Shown here piece by piece: positions 1 to 12,400 of a stretch of DNA of 64,000 nt. Source of the DNA: Neelides folsomi (Eukaryota; Arthropoda; Collembola; Neelipleona; Neelidae); the NCBI GenBank assembly GCA_034687125.1, contig JAQGBZ010000229.1, positions 35,681-99,680 of the forward strand, written 5' to 3'. The notes beneath the pieces were generated by a model. That model worked only from the letters and a program-made list of their open reading frames with translations. It searched no databases and was not told the DNA's origin. The translations under genes and the position numbers were made by a program. Position 1 is the first letter of the stretch, and every line of letters begins with the position of its first letter.

Positions 1-2479
1 TGGAATATGGAATATAAAAGCTATATAGTAGGTATGTATGTTTGCAAAACTTTCATAGACATCTGTTTCCACTGTTCAGACTCAATTGGATGCAAATTAG
101 TAGAGTTCAAAGATGCTCTTTGTTTCACTGTGTGGATATTGGATCAAGGACGTCTTTGATCTTTTGTGGGTTGAATTTGATTGGAGACGGCCGTCGCTCA
201 GTGGATGTTTTTCAAGGTGGAGAGTCTTCCTAATTAATGGAGTTGGACGTGAAGGGCGAGGAGGGCGGGAGCATACGGAGAATGCGAGTTGACAGTAAGG
301 CTTATAAATTGGTTGGGGAATGCCATAGCGGGCCATAAAGTAAAATAATATGTTTGAATGGAACTTGGGAGAGCTGGACCATTAGGACATTAGTCGGGAG
401 AGCCAGGCGGGAGTAATGTGAGTTAGGGCTGGCGAAAGTCTCCAACTTTCACTCCGAAAGTTCCCTTGTTACTACCCGGCCCCTCTTTTACCCAATTGGC
501 CCAATCCTGTGCCAAGTCGGCGGGTCGAGGAATGGTAATAGTTTTCCAAATATATTCTTCTCCAATTTTTTAAAGCGGACATCCAAGCAGTGCAAGATAC
601 ATCACCTTTATGTATGGTAGACTATTTACATACATCTTTTCTATGTAGGATATATGCGAACAGTTCCCAACTTTCCTTTTTAATGGCCAAAAGAGTGGAT
701 GGTAATGGACAGAGGGAGATTTGGTTCTCCCTGTAGACTCCGTGGTTCTATTAACATAATAGCTTCCTAATTCTCTCATCATGTCTTGGTGATAAAGTGA
801 ATCATCAGCTCAATGACAAATGACGACCTCCGTGTGTGTGTAGAAGTTGTGGACCAAAGCATGAATGTAAGACTCGATGATCATCGATTGATGGGGAGAA
901 GGTTCATGCGCTCATCCCCTCACATTCTTTTCCTTTTGATCACTCAGGAAACTCCGGATCCTTTTCCCTATATGTAGGGAAAGAATGAGAGAAGAAACTT
1001 ACTGTGGGCAAACTCACTATTTTTAAACCATTCATATCCCAATTGGATTAACTTCCTTGGTCCACCCAATTGAGGTGATTTCGAATTGACCAAGATTGAG
1101 CAACTTAATGAGCTTTTCATTTTATGAATCGCGTATTAACTTCCATTGGAAGTTTGTACTTAGTGTATACAGTTTGTACTTAGAGTACATACAAAGTTTG
1201 TATTTAGGGTATTATTGTAGATCTACACTTAAGCATACGGAGTTACAAGTTTACAATACTCTTGAGTTTGGGAATTGAACATGATTCAGCTTGGTTTACA
1301 ATCCCGTTGTGGAGAAAAGCTGTTGGAGGAAATGTGGGCGAAGGTATCAGAAAGCAATTAAGACTTTAGACTCCGATTTTCCTTCTGTTTGGCTTCCTAT
1401 CTCGTGTGAGGGAGCGAGGGAGATCCTTTGGGAGATTAGACACACCTACTCTCCGAGAGAGTTGGAGGAGAGAGGAAGGTGCGGTCTCCATTCACCCCTC
1501 TGAGGGAGTCACTCCTTTCCTGGTCGTGGGTGAGGAACGAGGCGGCGGGCGAGCCATTCCGCTCTTTCGGCTCGGGAGATGAGCTTCTCCCGACTCCGTC
1601 CCCGTCCTCGGAGACTCTCTGTGGCCAAGTGATCGAGATGACCAAGAGGGAGAGAAAACAGTTTTTAAAAAGTAGAAAGTGGAAGTGGACCCAAAAACCC
1701 CCGTCCTAATCAATTCATGACGGCTCAACCGGCCCTCCCGCTCTGAATATTTTACACTCAACTTGCCGGGAAATGAGGCCATGGAATATTAAAGGGAGGA
1801 CAAAGCACTCATTGTTCTTCGACCCTTCGTCCTCGCCCCTTCACTTTCTTCTTTCAACCTGTGGATTATTAATTATTGATTAATCCCATTTGGTGGCCGG
1901 TCACCCCTGATGCAATGGGGTAAATGGACCGAGTTTGAATCAAAAACTTTGAGATTATAAAAATTGGACTTCTCCAATTCCCTCGTCGACTCAGAGAGAA
2001 AAAAGAGAAAAGTCCTCGAGTTTCAATCTCCGCTTTCATCCACTTGCCTTTCTCAATCTTCTTAAGTTTCAAAACTCTGTTTGTTCTTCAAGTTGTACGG
2101 AGTTCTTTTTATGTTTAATAATGTGTATTAATTTTCCTTTTCTTTCATTTCCTCTTATTTACTGAACACTACTTAAAGTTAATACATATTTGCCTACGGA
2201 TTCAAAATACGTTGACTCAATTGGTCCAAAAGATATGATTGAATTTCTTAAACTCTTGAGATTAATCTTAAACTTTCCCATTTGAGTATTCGGTTAAAAG
2301 CACTCTAATTCCCTCTAATGTTTTCACATAAATGTTTGATAAGAACTTTTTCTTCGCGATAGGCAATCAGTGAAATTATTTTTAATATCCCAAGTGTGAA
2401 GATAGGGGAAAAATTCTTTTTTGATAATCAATGAGTGATAAAAGAGAGGAGGGAGGACTCGTTAAAAGGTTCGTGTTAG
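1..2479. other. non-coding region 5' of the first recognised sif exon
   Basis: No exon could be supported here. It is either intergenic or an upstream sif intron, because the N-terminal part of sif expected from fly (before the segment found at 2480) is not visible. The block from about 1300 to 1720 is richer in G+C than its surroundings and carries short open frames on both strands, but none resembles a known family or has convincing splice sites. A short tandem repeat lies at 1151-1214. Confidence 0.5.
1151..1214. repeat. short tandem repeat, about 22-24 bp unit, 2.5-3 copies
   Basis: Three imperfect copies of a unit beginning AGTTTGTACTTAG start at 1151, 1171 and 1195. The third has a T for C change (AGTTTGTATTTAG) and degenerates after about 15 bases. 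No function is implied. Confidence 0.6.
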
Positions 2480-3484
2480 GGAAGTGAAGTGGAACCTTAC
2501 CGAGGTTCTGATAGAGGCTGCCCCCGCCCTTTTGTGCCAAGACCAAGATTGCCAACACAAGATCAAAATGCGGCCATTCAACAACAACAACAAATGCGTG
2601 GCCCTGGTCCGATCCAACGGCCACAACCGCCGCTCCAAAGGTTCCCACCACAGGTGACCAGAGCCCAGGCCCAGCAGCTGCTCCGAGCTGGACCGCCAAG
2701 AAGCGGAAGTTTAACTTCCAGCCCGCGGCTTCGTCTAACCGGCCCGGTCCAATTGTCCACAGCCGTCCAAGTTCATCACAATCCCCAAATTCGGGCCGAG
2801 CCACGGAACAACCCCGGGTATTCCCAAGCACGCCCTCGGTTGGAGCATTACAATTCCATTCACGAGCTCTACTCCTTCGTGTCCAACGTCCTGAGCTCGT
2901 GGGAAGGGGACCAGCCGCGCCGGGTTCAAACGCCGGTTCCTCATCAGCGGCCTGAATCTGGCATTGGAACTGAACCGGTAGCCGGACCTTCTTCTGCAGG
3001 TCCTCAGCAGCTAAACACACCAAGGACGAATGTCATGGTCGCACCAAGAGGGCGAGGGCAAGCCTCAACATTTTACCCCCAAAGTAGACCCGGTTCTTGT
3101 ACTCCCAACTACCAAGCAGAAATTGCAGTTCTTCGGCCCAACACTCCACGTGGTTATTATTCAGCTTCCCCTGGTGGGGCTGTACAGGAAGAACCCATTG
3201 CACGCCCTGTGTCCAATTTGAGCAATAAGTCGAGCGAACAATATTACACTTATCCATATCCGAGGAAAGTAGCCGAACAGGCTTTGAGAACTGCTAGTGA
3301 TTGGTACGCCTTGGTCTCGTGGGCCCGGCGGGTCGTGAAGTCTCGTGAGGAAGAAAGGGAAAATGGGTGCACTTCCGACTGCATTCATTCTACCCATGCT
3401 CTCAAAGGGCTGGAAAAACACGAGCATCAACACATTTGGCCCCACGTTCAGGCCCATGAATGCAATGTTCTCTTCCTGGCAAAG
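2480..3484 (+). CDS. sif: sif exon: Pro/Gln-rich N-terminal segment
   Basis: Open frame of 335 codons that joins in phase 0 to the exon at 5567. The composition is low-complexity: a run of five Gln near residues 34-38, many Pro, Arg and Ser, then a more ordered end containing [20 protein letters not shown]. An in-frame TAG at 2477-2479 sits just before it, so the exon either starts at the weak acceptor ending at 2479 or a transcript starts inside it. The in-frame ATG near 2594 could be a start. The 3' donor AAAG|GTATCT after 3484 is good. That this belongs to sif is inferred from position, strand, phase and length. I do not recognise a domain in it. Confidence 0.65.
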
Positions 3485-6400
3485 GTATCTGGATGAAGAT
3501 CATAACAATAAGAAAGACATAACACTTTTCTACCCTTGTCGATCTCCTCTTTTATGAAAGAGAATCAGAGTCAATGTTCGCTTTTGTTGACGATCACTTT
3601 TTCCCCTTTCTCTTAGACGAACAGTTTGAAGGAGAAATCCAAACGAATATTTCCGCTCTTTGATAAAATTGAAGAAAATGGAAGATTGGGGATATATCTT
3701 TATAATACATGTTATGTAGAGTATACTTTACCATACTATTAAATATAGGTATTTGTAATACTGATATTGATATGCTCGTATTTACTTTGTGAGAGTATCA
3801 ATATAAATGCATATATGGTAGAAGTAGAACCTTATGGATATTGTTTCAAAAAGACTGTTTGGCCTCTTCAGATCTTTCTTCTGAAGTAATTTAATCCATG
3901 CTGGGAACTGAAATTGTTCTCTATAATTCAACCAGCTTCAAGATCTTATCACCTTAAGGGACTCTTGTGATATCCTCTGTAGATAGATGAGAATATTCCC
4001 TAATTCTTCCTCTAGGCGGGAGTGACTTTACATTAGATGGGCCCATTAGAAAGGGAAAGATAATGAGAAGGAGTTAAATGGAGAGATTTACCATTTCCTG
4101 TAAGCGAATGAAATTATTTAAAAAGTAAAGAGTCAATAAATGTTGTAAAAGCCTTTTCACTCTTAGCGCCATGAGCCATGGCCGTGGGGCGACATAAATT
4201 TCCTCCATTTCCCCGCTCAACAAAGAGATTAACTAATCATGGGAGTTTTATAAGAAAAGAACTCGGGCCTTTAATTTATGTGGAAACACAACGATGCTTT
4301 TATCCAAAGTGTCGTATGGGAGAAAGTTTTAATTATTCTCTGACAAGGTTTCAACCTAGCCCATTTTAACTCAATTTACGATTATATGGCAGGAAAAGGA
4401 TCAGGGCGGGAAATTTTGGGCGTATCAGTGAAAGTGAGTTCCGGGAGTTGGTGGGCTAATCAAGCGGATCTAGCAGAATAAACCCAAATGTGTGACGAAA
4501 GTTGATAGGAGACTCCGAAGAGAATCTCAATGATGACACTGGGAGATTACTACAAAAGTTTAGAAATTAGAAATGTCCTTGTCTAATTAGTTTGGGAAGA
4601 GATATAGCCCTATGTTATATAACATAGGGAGGATAATGACTTTCACTTAGGATATATGGTACACTCTTTGTTTTCATATGGAGTTGTATAGGAGTTGTAT
4701 TTGATCCATATAAGTTTGTTTCGTGTGTGTTTGATACATACAGAAGTTGCAATCAAGCTGTTTTCTCAACTTATAAATCTACGTGGTTTAGCCTTACAAA
4801 TTAGAAACAAGATGTTAAAGAATTTCTGTGTGAACTCTAATTTTAATGGAGTTTAAATTAAGTGGCTTAGCGCTAATGAAAAATGTCTCAATTATGGTTC
4901 TAAAATGCTAATGCATTTCCATCCATGTTACATAAAATGTATGATCGATATTTGGTAAAAGTATTTTTACTTAGCTCATACGTAATACTCTTATCACTCT
5001 CTTATGTTATTCTTATATTATGTATTCTTGATAAAAGAGCGTCACACTTCTATTCATGGGAAATATTATTACATTATTAAATTATTAGTCCATTGTTCGT
5101 TTTCTCATTCTGCGTATTAATTTTTGCATTCTGGGAGGAACTCGGTTGAATGAAGTATATAAAAGGTAGAGCTTTCTCCATGATCGTTATTTCTCATTGA
5201 AATTCGTATGTCTCGGGAAGGTTCCTTCCCAGACGTCGTCTAAAAAGAGAGGAACGGCGGTTAAATTGATAATGGGTCTTGGAGGGTTTGAGGGCAAATG
5301 GGATTGTAATGCAAATTCGGGTTTGCCATTGCCGTGCCCCAAACTTTTGGACCGCATTTTGGAGAGACTTTCGAGGGGGGAGTTTCCTCCTCAATGGATC
5401 GGTCACTCATTAGGAGTCTCTTGAGAGATCAATAACTGGAACTTGGAGGGCTTGGAAGCGGAAATTGGTTGTAAACTCCATTTGATGATGAAGCATAGCC
5501 GGAGAGTCACGTCAACTCCTAAGCCTTCTTAACTAATCAACCTTTTACTATTTAATTAACTTCCAGATAAGTGATGACGAGCGAATGTCTCTCACAACGG
5601 CCGTAAGCGACGACGAACCCGGCGATGGAGCAAATTCGCCCAAGGGATCCAGAAAACCCGCGGCGTCCTTCAACTGCACTGGAGCTGTGCGAAAGGCTGG
5701 GTAAGCTTTGCATAAAGATTATCATTATTATTATTACTGTACATAACTATCTTGAGGGAGATAAATCACCATGTAATTCCCAACAGCACCAATGCATGTT
5801 CGGGTCATTAGGCTTCAACCCCGACCTTAATTACTCATTAGAGACTTTCTGAGCTTGACAAATGAGACAATTAGAAAAACCAAGAGGGGAAAATTACATC
5901 TTGTCATTTCCAAAAGAGAAAAAATTAAATATCCAGAACTCTTCTTCCTCATTATTAGATTTCCTCTAGATTTCTGAGAGTAATGCATTAATGGAGGAAA
6001 TAAGAAAATTAATATTGATTACATTCTTTAAATATAAGGAAATTCATTTCCTTCATTAATAGATTTTTTCCTATATTTATAAATGAATATTTTGGTTATC
6101 GTTAATTTGATTATTTTTATCTCGGTTTTTGTATAAGTATGGCACATGTATAGAATACAGAGTGTATATTTCATACGATAAAGTCATAAAGTTGAAGCAT
6201 TTTTTCCTCGATCGAGTCTTATGGATCGAATGAACGGAAGGTGAGATTTTGAAAAGAATGTCTTCACTTGGGGGGGCCGAGTTCATAAAGCCTCGTGTAG
6301 GACTGCCGGGGACCAAAGTTTTGACTAGACCTGGGAATAATGTGAGAATAATGCCTTTTCGGATTTAGCTCAGTCAAACATGAAACGAGAGGTTTGTTGG

Positions 6401-9400
6401 CGAAGGTGAACTTCCAAACATTATGTATTTGCCATGGTGGAAACTCGAGAGAGAGAAAGTTTGCGAAAGTTTAGTTTTGCGGGGGGGGGGGAATCCATTT
6501 TTAGGCCGTTGGTTGGAAATGATCCGACCTGAGCTCTCCATTTCCCTCACTTTCTGAATTTTAAATTTCAATCCTCTCCACCCCGTGTACGGAAGTTAAT
6601 ATTTACGGAGGATAAATGGAAATTCCTCTCAATGGATCCAGGGAGGAGATTGAGGGGATAAGAGTGTGGAGATTAAATCCAGCAGAATCGCATCCCTACA
6701 CCTTTCCTCCCATTCTCCCCACATCCTCGAGTAATAAATAGGAGGCAATTTGTTCAGAATGGCTGTAAGGACTCTCAAACTCAAAATGCCTCCCTTCTCT
6801 ATCACTCACCTTCTTGGGTTGTTTCCCAAGGGGAAATCTCGCACTCCACCTTAGAAATTCTCCCCCTACTTTCCTTCTTACTTTTAAAATCCGCTCATTA
6901 AACTCTCCTAATCGAACTTCCAAAAAGTAATCTTATGGCAACTCTCTCGCTCTCATTGAGCTTTAGGCCTTCGGTTTTCTCTTGGTTTTCTCTATCTTTG
7001 GATTTCTCTATCTTTCCTTTAGTTTGTGGGTTTCTCCATCTTTTGGTTTCAAAATCTCCCCATGGGTTTCCACTCATTGGATTGAAGGGATCTGTAGGGA
7101 AATGCGAGGGATCCACTGGAGCACAATGAAGGCCCTGTGGAATCCAAAGAATCCAAAGGTAGACTTACCCAGACTTATTGAACTTCTCTGCCTGGGGCTC
7201 AAGGAAAGACATGAGTTGGTTTTACGTTGGGTCTCCAAAGATCCGAAGATCGAGAGTGCCATTAGAGAATCCATATGATAACTCTTCTCAGACAACATCT
7301 CCTTATTCAGATCCGCTCTTGGGAGAAGGAGAACGGGAGTTTTCTTAAGATTTTCTCAACGGTGAGAGAAGGGGAGTCTTCCGAATCAAATTCCATATCC
7401 TTGAAAACCCCGACAAGGCAGTTTATTCTCCTCGCTCTCTTCGCCGCAACCCTTCCTGTAAAGAGACCGCGCGGCATGGATTTACCTTTAACTAACCTTA
7501 TTAGCCATCCTTCAGCTCAATGGCCCAGAGGCTCTCTTTCCCATTCAATTCAATTTTCTCTCACGAACACTTTACAGTACAAATAAACCATATCCCTTTC
7601 TCCCTGTCTTACCCAACCTCTCTCGACATGGTCTTGAGAGGTAAATCGATTAAACTACTAAAAATCCACAGAAAGATTATTTTTAAAAACATCAAATACT
7701 TTTATCACAAACTAAAATTTATTAGTTGAATCGGATTCTATTAATTTAAGAAAAACTTCTTGTTTAGATTCCATTAAAATAGTAACGTGTGTAAAAGTTC
7801 CAATTTTGGAAAACGAAATCTTTGTTGACAAAAAGATAAGGGGGGATTCATCCTAATGCATTTCCATGTACTTTAAACTACGACATAAAAAATGTCTTTG
7901 TACTTCCTTTGGTATCATTTCCTCTTCGGTCCCATTCAATTCCCCGAGTCGGAATTCCACTCAAGATTCGCGATGTGCACAAGGAGTTGTGTATTTCTGA
8001 TTTCGGGACTAGAGAATTTTTCTCGAAATTTTATAGTGAATTCTGGAACTTTTGTTTTGGACTTAGAACTCCCTATACTTTTATATATTATCTGTATTTG
8101 TTATATTTCTTTTTTCCTAGTATCATACATACATAATATGTATCTGTATAACTTTAGTATATACTTATTGTATATGCAGTATGTATGTATGCTATATTAG
8201 GACCATTATGATGGGAGAGAATAAGACCAATTCACCTCGGGTCCCTTGAGGAACATTTCCCCTTCTCTTTTACATACACTCAGCTTCTCCTCATCTCCTT
8301 TTTCCTCCGGGTCTTCCCGACTGCATTAAACACTCAAAGGCTCTTCCACTGGAGGGGGTCTTTTAAAGAAGATGAGATCAACATCTTGAAGATCCTCCTG
8401 TGCATGTCTCATCCACACTCCCGCTAATGCTCTTTGAAAATTATTCAGTTCCATGAGATAAAACCTGCGAGCACAATGGTCATTTGCCTAATCCCCCTAT
8501 GAATAGAAACAAGATGATTAATTCCTCCATTGCTCTTGGTAATGTCTTGGAAATTCCAGGCCCGCAAATTAGATATACAGCTTATGATTAAAATTTATTT
8601 TTATGGGCCAAATTCTAATTTCCTTTAATGTCAGTATAACCATTATGTGAAGACCGTGAAGGCCATTTATCCACTCGTTAATTGTATTTTGGGATTTCCT
8701 CGCGAAATATTAATTTTAAGAGCAACAATCTGGTAAGGAATTTTATTATATTTTGTATTACTTCCAAAGATGCACCTTAAATGGTTAATTTCACCTTTCG
8801 GCAGTTCTTCTCATAAATCATTAAAAGGGGAGATTTTTATGGATTTTCCCCCTTGATAAAATAAACCTCGGTGAGTAACAAAGGGGTTGAATAAGAAAAG
8901 AAAGAAATGGCCGAATGAAAAAAGACGGTCGTCTTTGAGTTCCATGTAATTGAAAAACTTTCACGTCAACTCCATTCAACAGTTTAGGGTGGAATGTTTT
9001 TCATTCTTTGCCACCTTTGTTTATTTGAAGAAAGTTTTAGTGTCAGTAAAGGGGGACCCGAGTCTGGATTCTCGTTAAACGGAGCCCAATAAATGAGAAG
9101 GATCTCGGGTAGTAAGTTAAATTTATAGCGAGTCTCTCATATCAAAGTAATGTTGGAAGGATCAGCTTTACAGCTTTTAGAATTCCTTTTTTATTCTTTT
9201 TTCACTTCAATCTCACGATTCTCCCTGTTTATGATTTTTCATTTGGTCAAGAGAAAGAACATAAAAAGATCTAATCACAAATTTTCAAATATCATACATT
9301 TTGAGATTTCTTCCAGATTTCTTCTCATTTTGATTGGAGTTAAAAGAGAGTCTTTCAAAAATTTCAAATCCTTTCCTGTTTTCCATTCCAAACGAACTTA

Positions 9401-12400
9401 AAATGCGGTGAAATATCCCAAAGACGACTATAAGGGTTCTGTGTAGAAACTGTAGAAGTTTTAAAGAGAGAAATGAAGGGAATAAGGAGAGGGAATTGGA
9501 TTTCTTCAAAGAACTTATTTCTAAACCAAATATTTAAATGCAAAAGGCTCAGTTAGGCTCGGAGTTGGAACCAGAATTTCAAACTTTCACCACCCATTGA
9601 CCAAAAAGACTTTCAGAGGGACTTTCCCGACGTTGACGGATCTCAATCTCGTTTGGAGGGAATAATGGAAGAAAAGGGCATTGTGGGAAAGTTGTTATCA
9701 AATTCCATTATTTGCATCAGTCCAGCGGAAGTCGTTGGCCATAAAGGATATTTGCGGACAAATGTGTATTTATGTTCAATCTACTAAATACTGATAATAT
9801 TACATTATAACGTCTTGACAAATAGAATAATAAAGGGCTTAGAATATTGGTTCGATAAATATTATACTTATGATTTAGTTCATAAGTATCATAAGTTTAT
9901 TAACCTATGTCTAGTACATGTACTACTGTATATTAGTATAAGTACATAACGTATGGCATGTGTATGTATGTTATAACTGGTATGTGGATTAGATATATTT
10001 TATTATTATAGTTAGTTAATAGAAATAGCTAAATATTTATTCAGTCGTCTCCACTTTGGTCGACTATGAAACTCATTGGGAATCTCCTTGGGGGACCCGC
10101 TGGGTGAGAACTGAAGTAGGGAGTTTTTTCCCGAATGACGAAAAAGTCCAGTTCTCTGTCGTACACACAGGTGGAGACGAGCGGATTCTGCACTATCAAT
10201 CCATAGTTAAGTTAGTTAATATATAGAGTAGATGGAGGGAGGAATGAAGCCTATGTAAGCTGAGTGGACGGGTGGAGACAATCCTTGTGGAAACACAGCA
10301 GGCAGAAGAGGAAGGCGGGAAAGCCCACAGCCTTGGCACGACCAGATTGTAAACATACACCCCCAGGGAGGACTCTCTCTACCGAACAGAGAACCTAAAA
10401 GTGTGAGATTCGGCTACCGGACTCAACTTGGAGCTATCACCGCCACGACGGACGTTGCCACCTTCTACTCATTAAGCATACCAACCCATAGCCTGCTCCT
10501 AAAAGGGACAGATCGACGTAATCCGGCAACTAAAGGATGGAGTAACAGAGTTACTAGTCATACCTAAGCAACACCATCATTCTGAACCTATAGAATAAGA
10601 ATAGAATTAATTAGAGAAACTCTGTAAGGCCGAAAGCCGAAATATCGGAGTATAAACACCCATAAAAAAATTTATTCTCAATTTGAGAATCTGCCAAATC
10701 GTCTTTTCAGCTTGAACTCAACCGAATCTCTCCATTTTGGAAAGTCGGTGAAAAGAGAAACTGTTTAGCTGAGAATTAAAGGCGGATTAGCGGATCCTCC
10801 CATGTTTTATTTTGTCATTACTGGACGAGGTGAGGGAGATAAAGGATGGGAAAACCTCGAGTTTAATTCTCCTCTTAGATTGCTTTTCTCCCTGAGTGAA
10901 GATGAAAAAAGGAGGGCAGGGAGTAGAAAGGACTGACAGTTTACTTCCAAAGATTGATTCCCTTCTTCCATGATAAATGAATAGCCATTTGCATTCTGGG
11001 CCAAGAAAGGAGATATCTCAATTGGTAAAAGCTTCACCGAAGGAACCAATATCTATCCATTTCTTCCTATCTGTATATTTCTATATCTATTTATCAATTT
11101 TACTTTTTTCTACTTTTCCCTGCCCTTCAACGTCAATGAAATCCCATTCATAGAAATGGGAATTTGAGAGTGAGGTTACATAGATTTTCCCTTGCTTTAG
11201 GATGGAAACTGAAGGATAAGGATAGGAACTGAATAACTTTAAAGGTTTTACTTTTAAAGGAACTAAAGCTCCAATTGGCCTCTTCATCCAGATGCGTTAA
11301 AGTAGGAATAATATTACAAGTGATTTCCGTCTTGACGATCTTACGACTTTTGTGAAACTCGCCTTAACCATGTGATTGTCGTTTGTCATGTAAAGTAGAT
11401 GTAGGGTTCCCATTATGAATAATGTATGGGGACAAATGTCTCTCTCTCTCCAATTTCGCTCCTAGTGAATCAAGTTACAAGTGTCAATTCCATTAGGAAA
11501 TCCAATGCTCCTGAATTAAACGGCGAGTGGTACCGGATTTCCTTGGGGGTCAATTAACCTTTTTGGGGGTTCAAAGTCTTTATATAGTCTTTATTTATTT
11601 CAGTTTCTCCCAGAGGTCAAAACTTACGAATTTATATATTTTATATACTCCATATTGTATTTAAATATAACATACTGTGCATATTACGTCTCATGTCAGG
11701 GTTTTTGAAACTTAAGAACTTTTGTCAATCTTTTATATATAAGAACTGGATTTAACCCTTTTATTTAATATTCATGTCAGGGTTTGCGGTAAGGGCAGAT
11801 TTTCTCCCTTCACTTATTCATCTACATAAAACTTGTCTTGCTCAAGAAGGGCTGTGCCCCAACAGAGGGGAAACCTTAGATTTTACTTAAATTGGACCAT
11901 TTCTTGGCAAACTCCAAGGATCAACTTTCAATTACTTTAATTAATTTCCAACATTTCCTAAAAGATTTGAGAGCCCAAAGAACTCTTTCAAGAGACTTCC
12001 AATCCTTCCCATTTTCACGTAGTTTCTCCCACTTTACCAACTTTGCGAACATTTGTATAAGGGAAAGTAATTATTTTCTCCCGTATTCTCTCACAGTTCC
12101 CATTTACTTTTCCCCATTCACTCCTTACTCCTTCTCATGGACCCATATGTGTGTATTCTGTGTATTAACCCATGTGTGTCATGGAAGCATTTCCACGGGA
12201 TCTCAATCGATAAGATGAGAAAATGGGGAAAGGGTTTGTGGAACCGGGGGGAAATGGGGAAAATGTGACTGGTTGAAATGTCTGGGATTTTTCTTCCCAC
12301 AAGACGTGGGACGTGTGAGTGATTATGAGGAATTGTGATAAAGAAAAATTTCATATTTGGTGACAGGTTCCTGAGTGTGAAGAAATGGCTCTTGAGGAAG

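Larger units (their letters stand above)
3485..5566 (+). other. sif intron
   Basis: AT-rich intron between the Pro/Gln-rich exon and the first PH exon. It contains a perfect 22-bp palindrome at 4608-4629 and a TATA-like motif at 5156-5165. No further exon is supported; a short open frame at 5197-5424 lacks an ATG and resembles nothing I know. Confidence 0.6.

Noticed and set aside
1291-1782. Short overlapping ORFs on both strands in a G+C-richer patch
   Set aside because: There is no consistent frame, no good splice sites and no similarity. I could not support an upstream sif exon here.
2382-3023. 213-codon - strand ORF opposite the first sif exon
   Set aside because: It is an antisense shadow of the G+C-rich Pro/Gln exon and no family is recognised.
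3290-3310. Donor TG|GTACGC that would join ASDW directly to FLSVKKW of the PH domain in phase 2
   Set aside because: The exon at 5567-5700 ends in TGAVRKAG with the same phase and matches the family sequence just before FLSVKKW, so it is the true partner.
10615-10665. Hammerhead-ribozyme-like arrangement (GGC-CGAAA-GCC followed by GAAA)
   Set aside because: The obligatory CUGAUGA core is replaced by CTGTAA and no proper stem III or cleavage triplet is visible.
11892-12218. 108-codon ORF just before the second PH1 exon
   Set aside because: The start is non-ATG, and the product is Phe/Ser-rich from pyrimidine-rich intron sequence.
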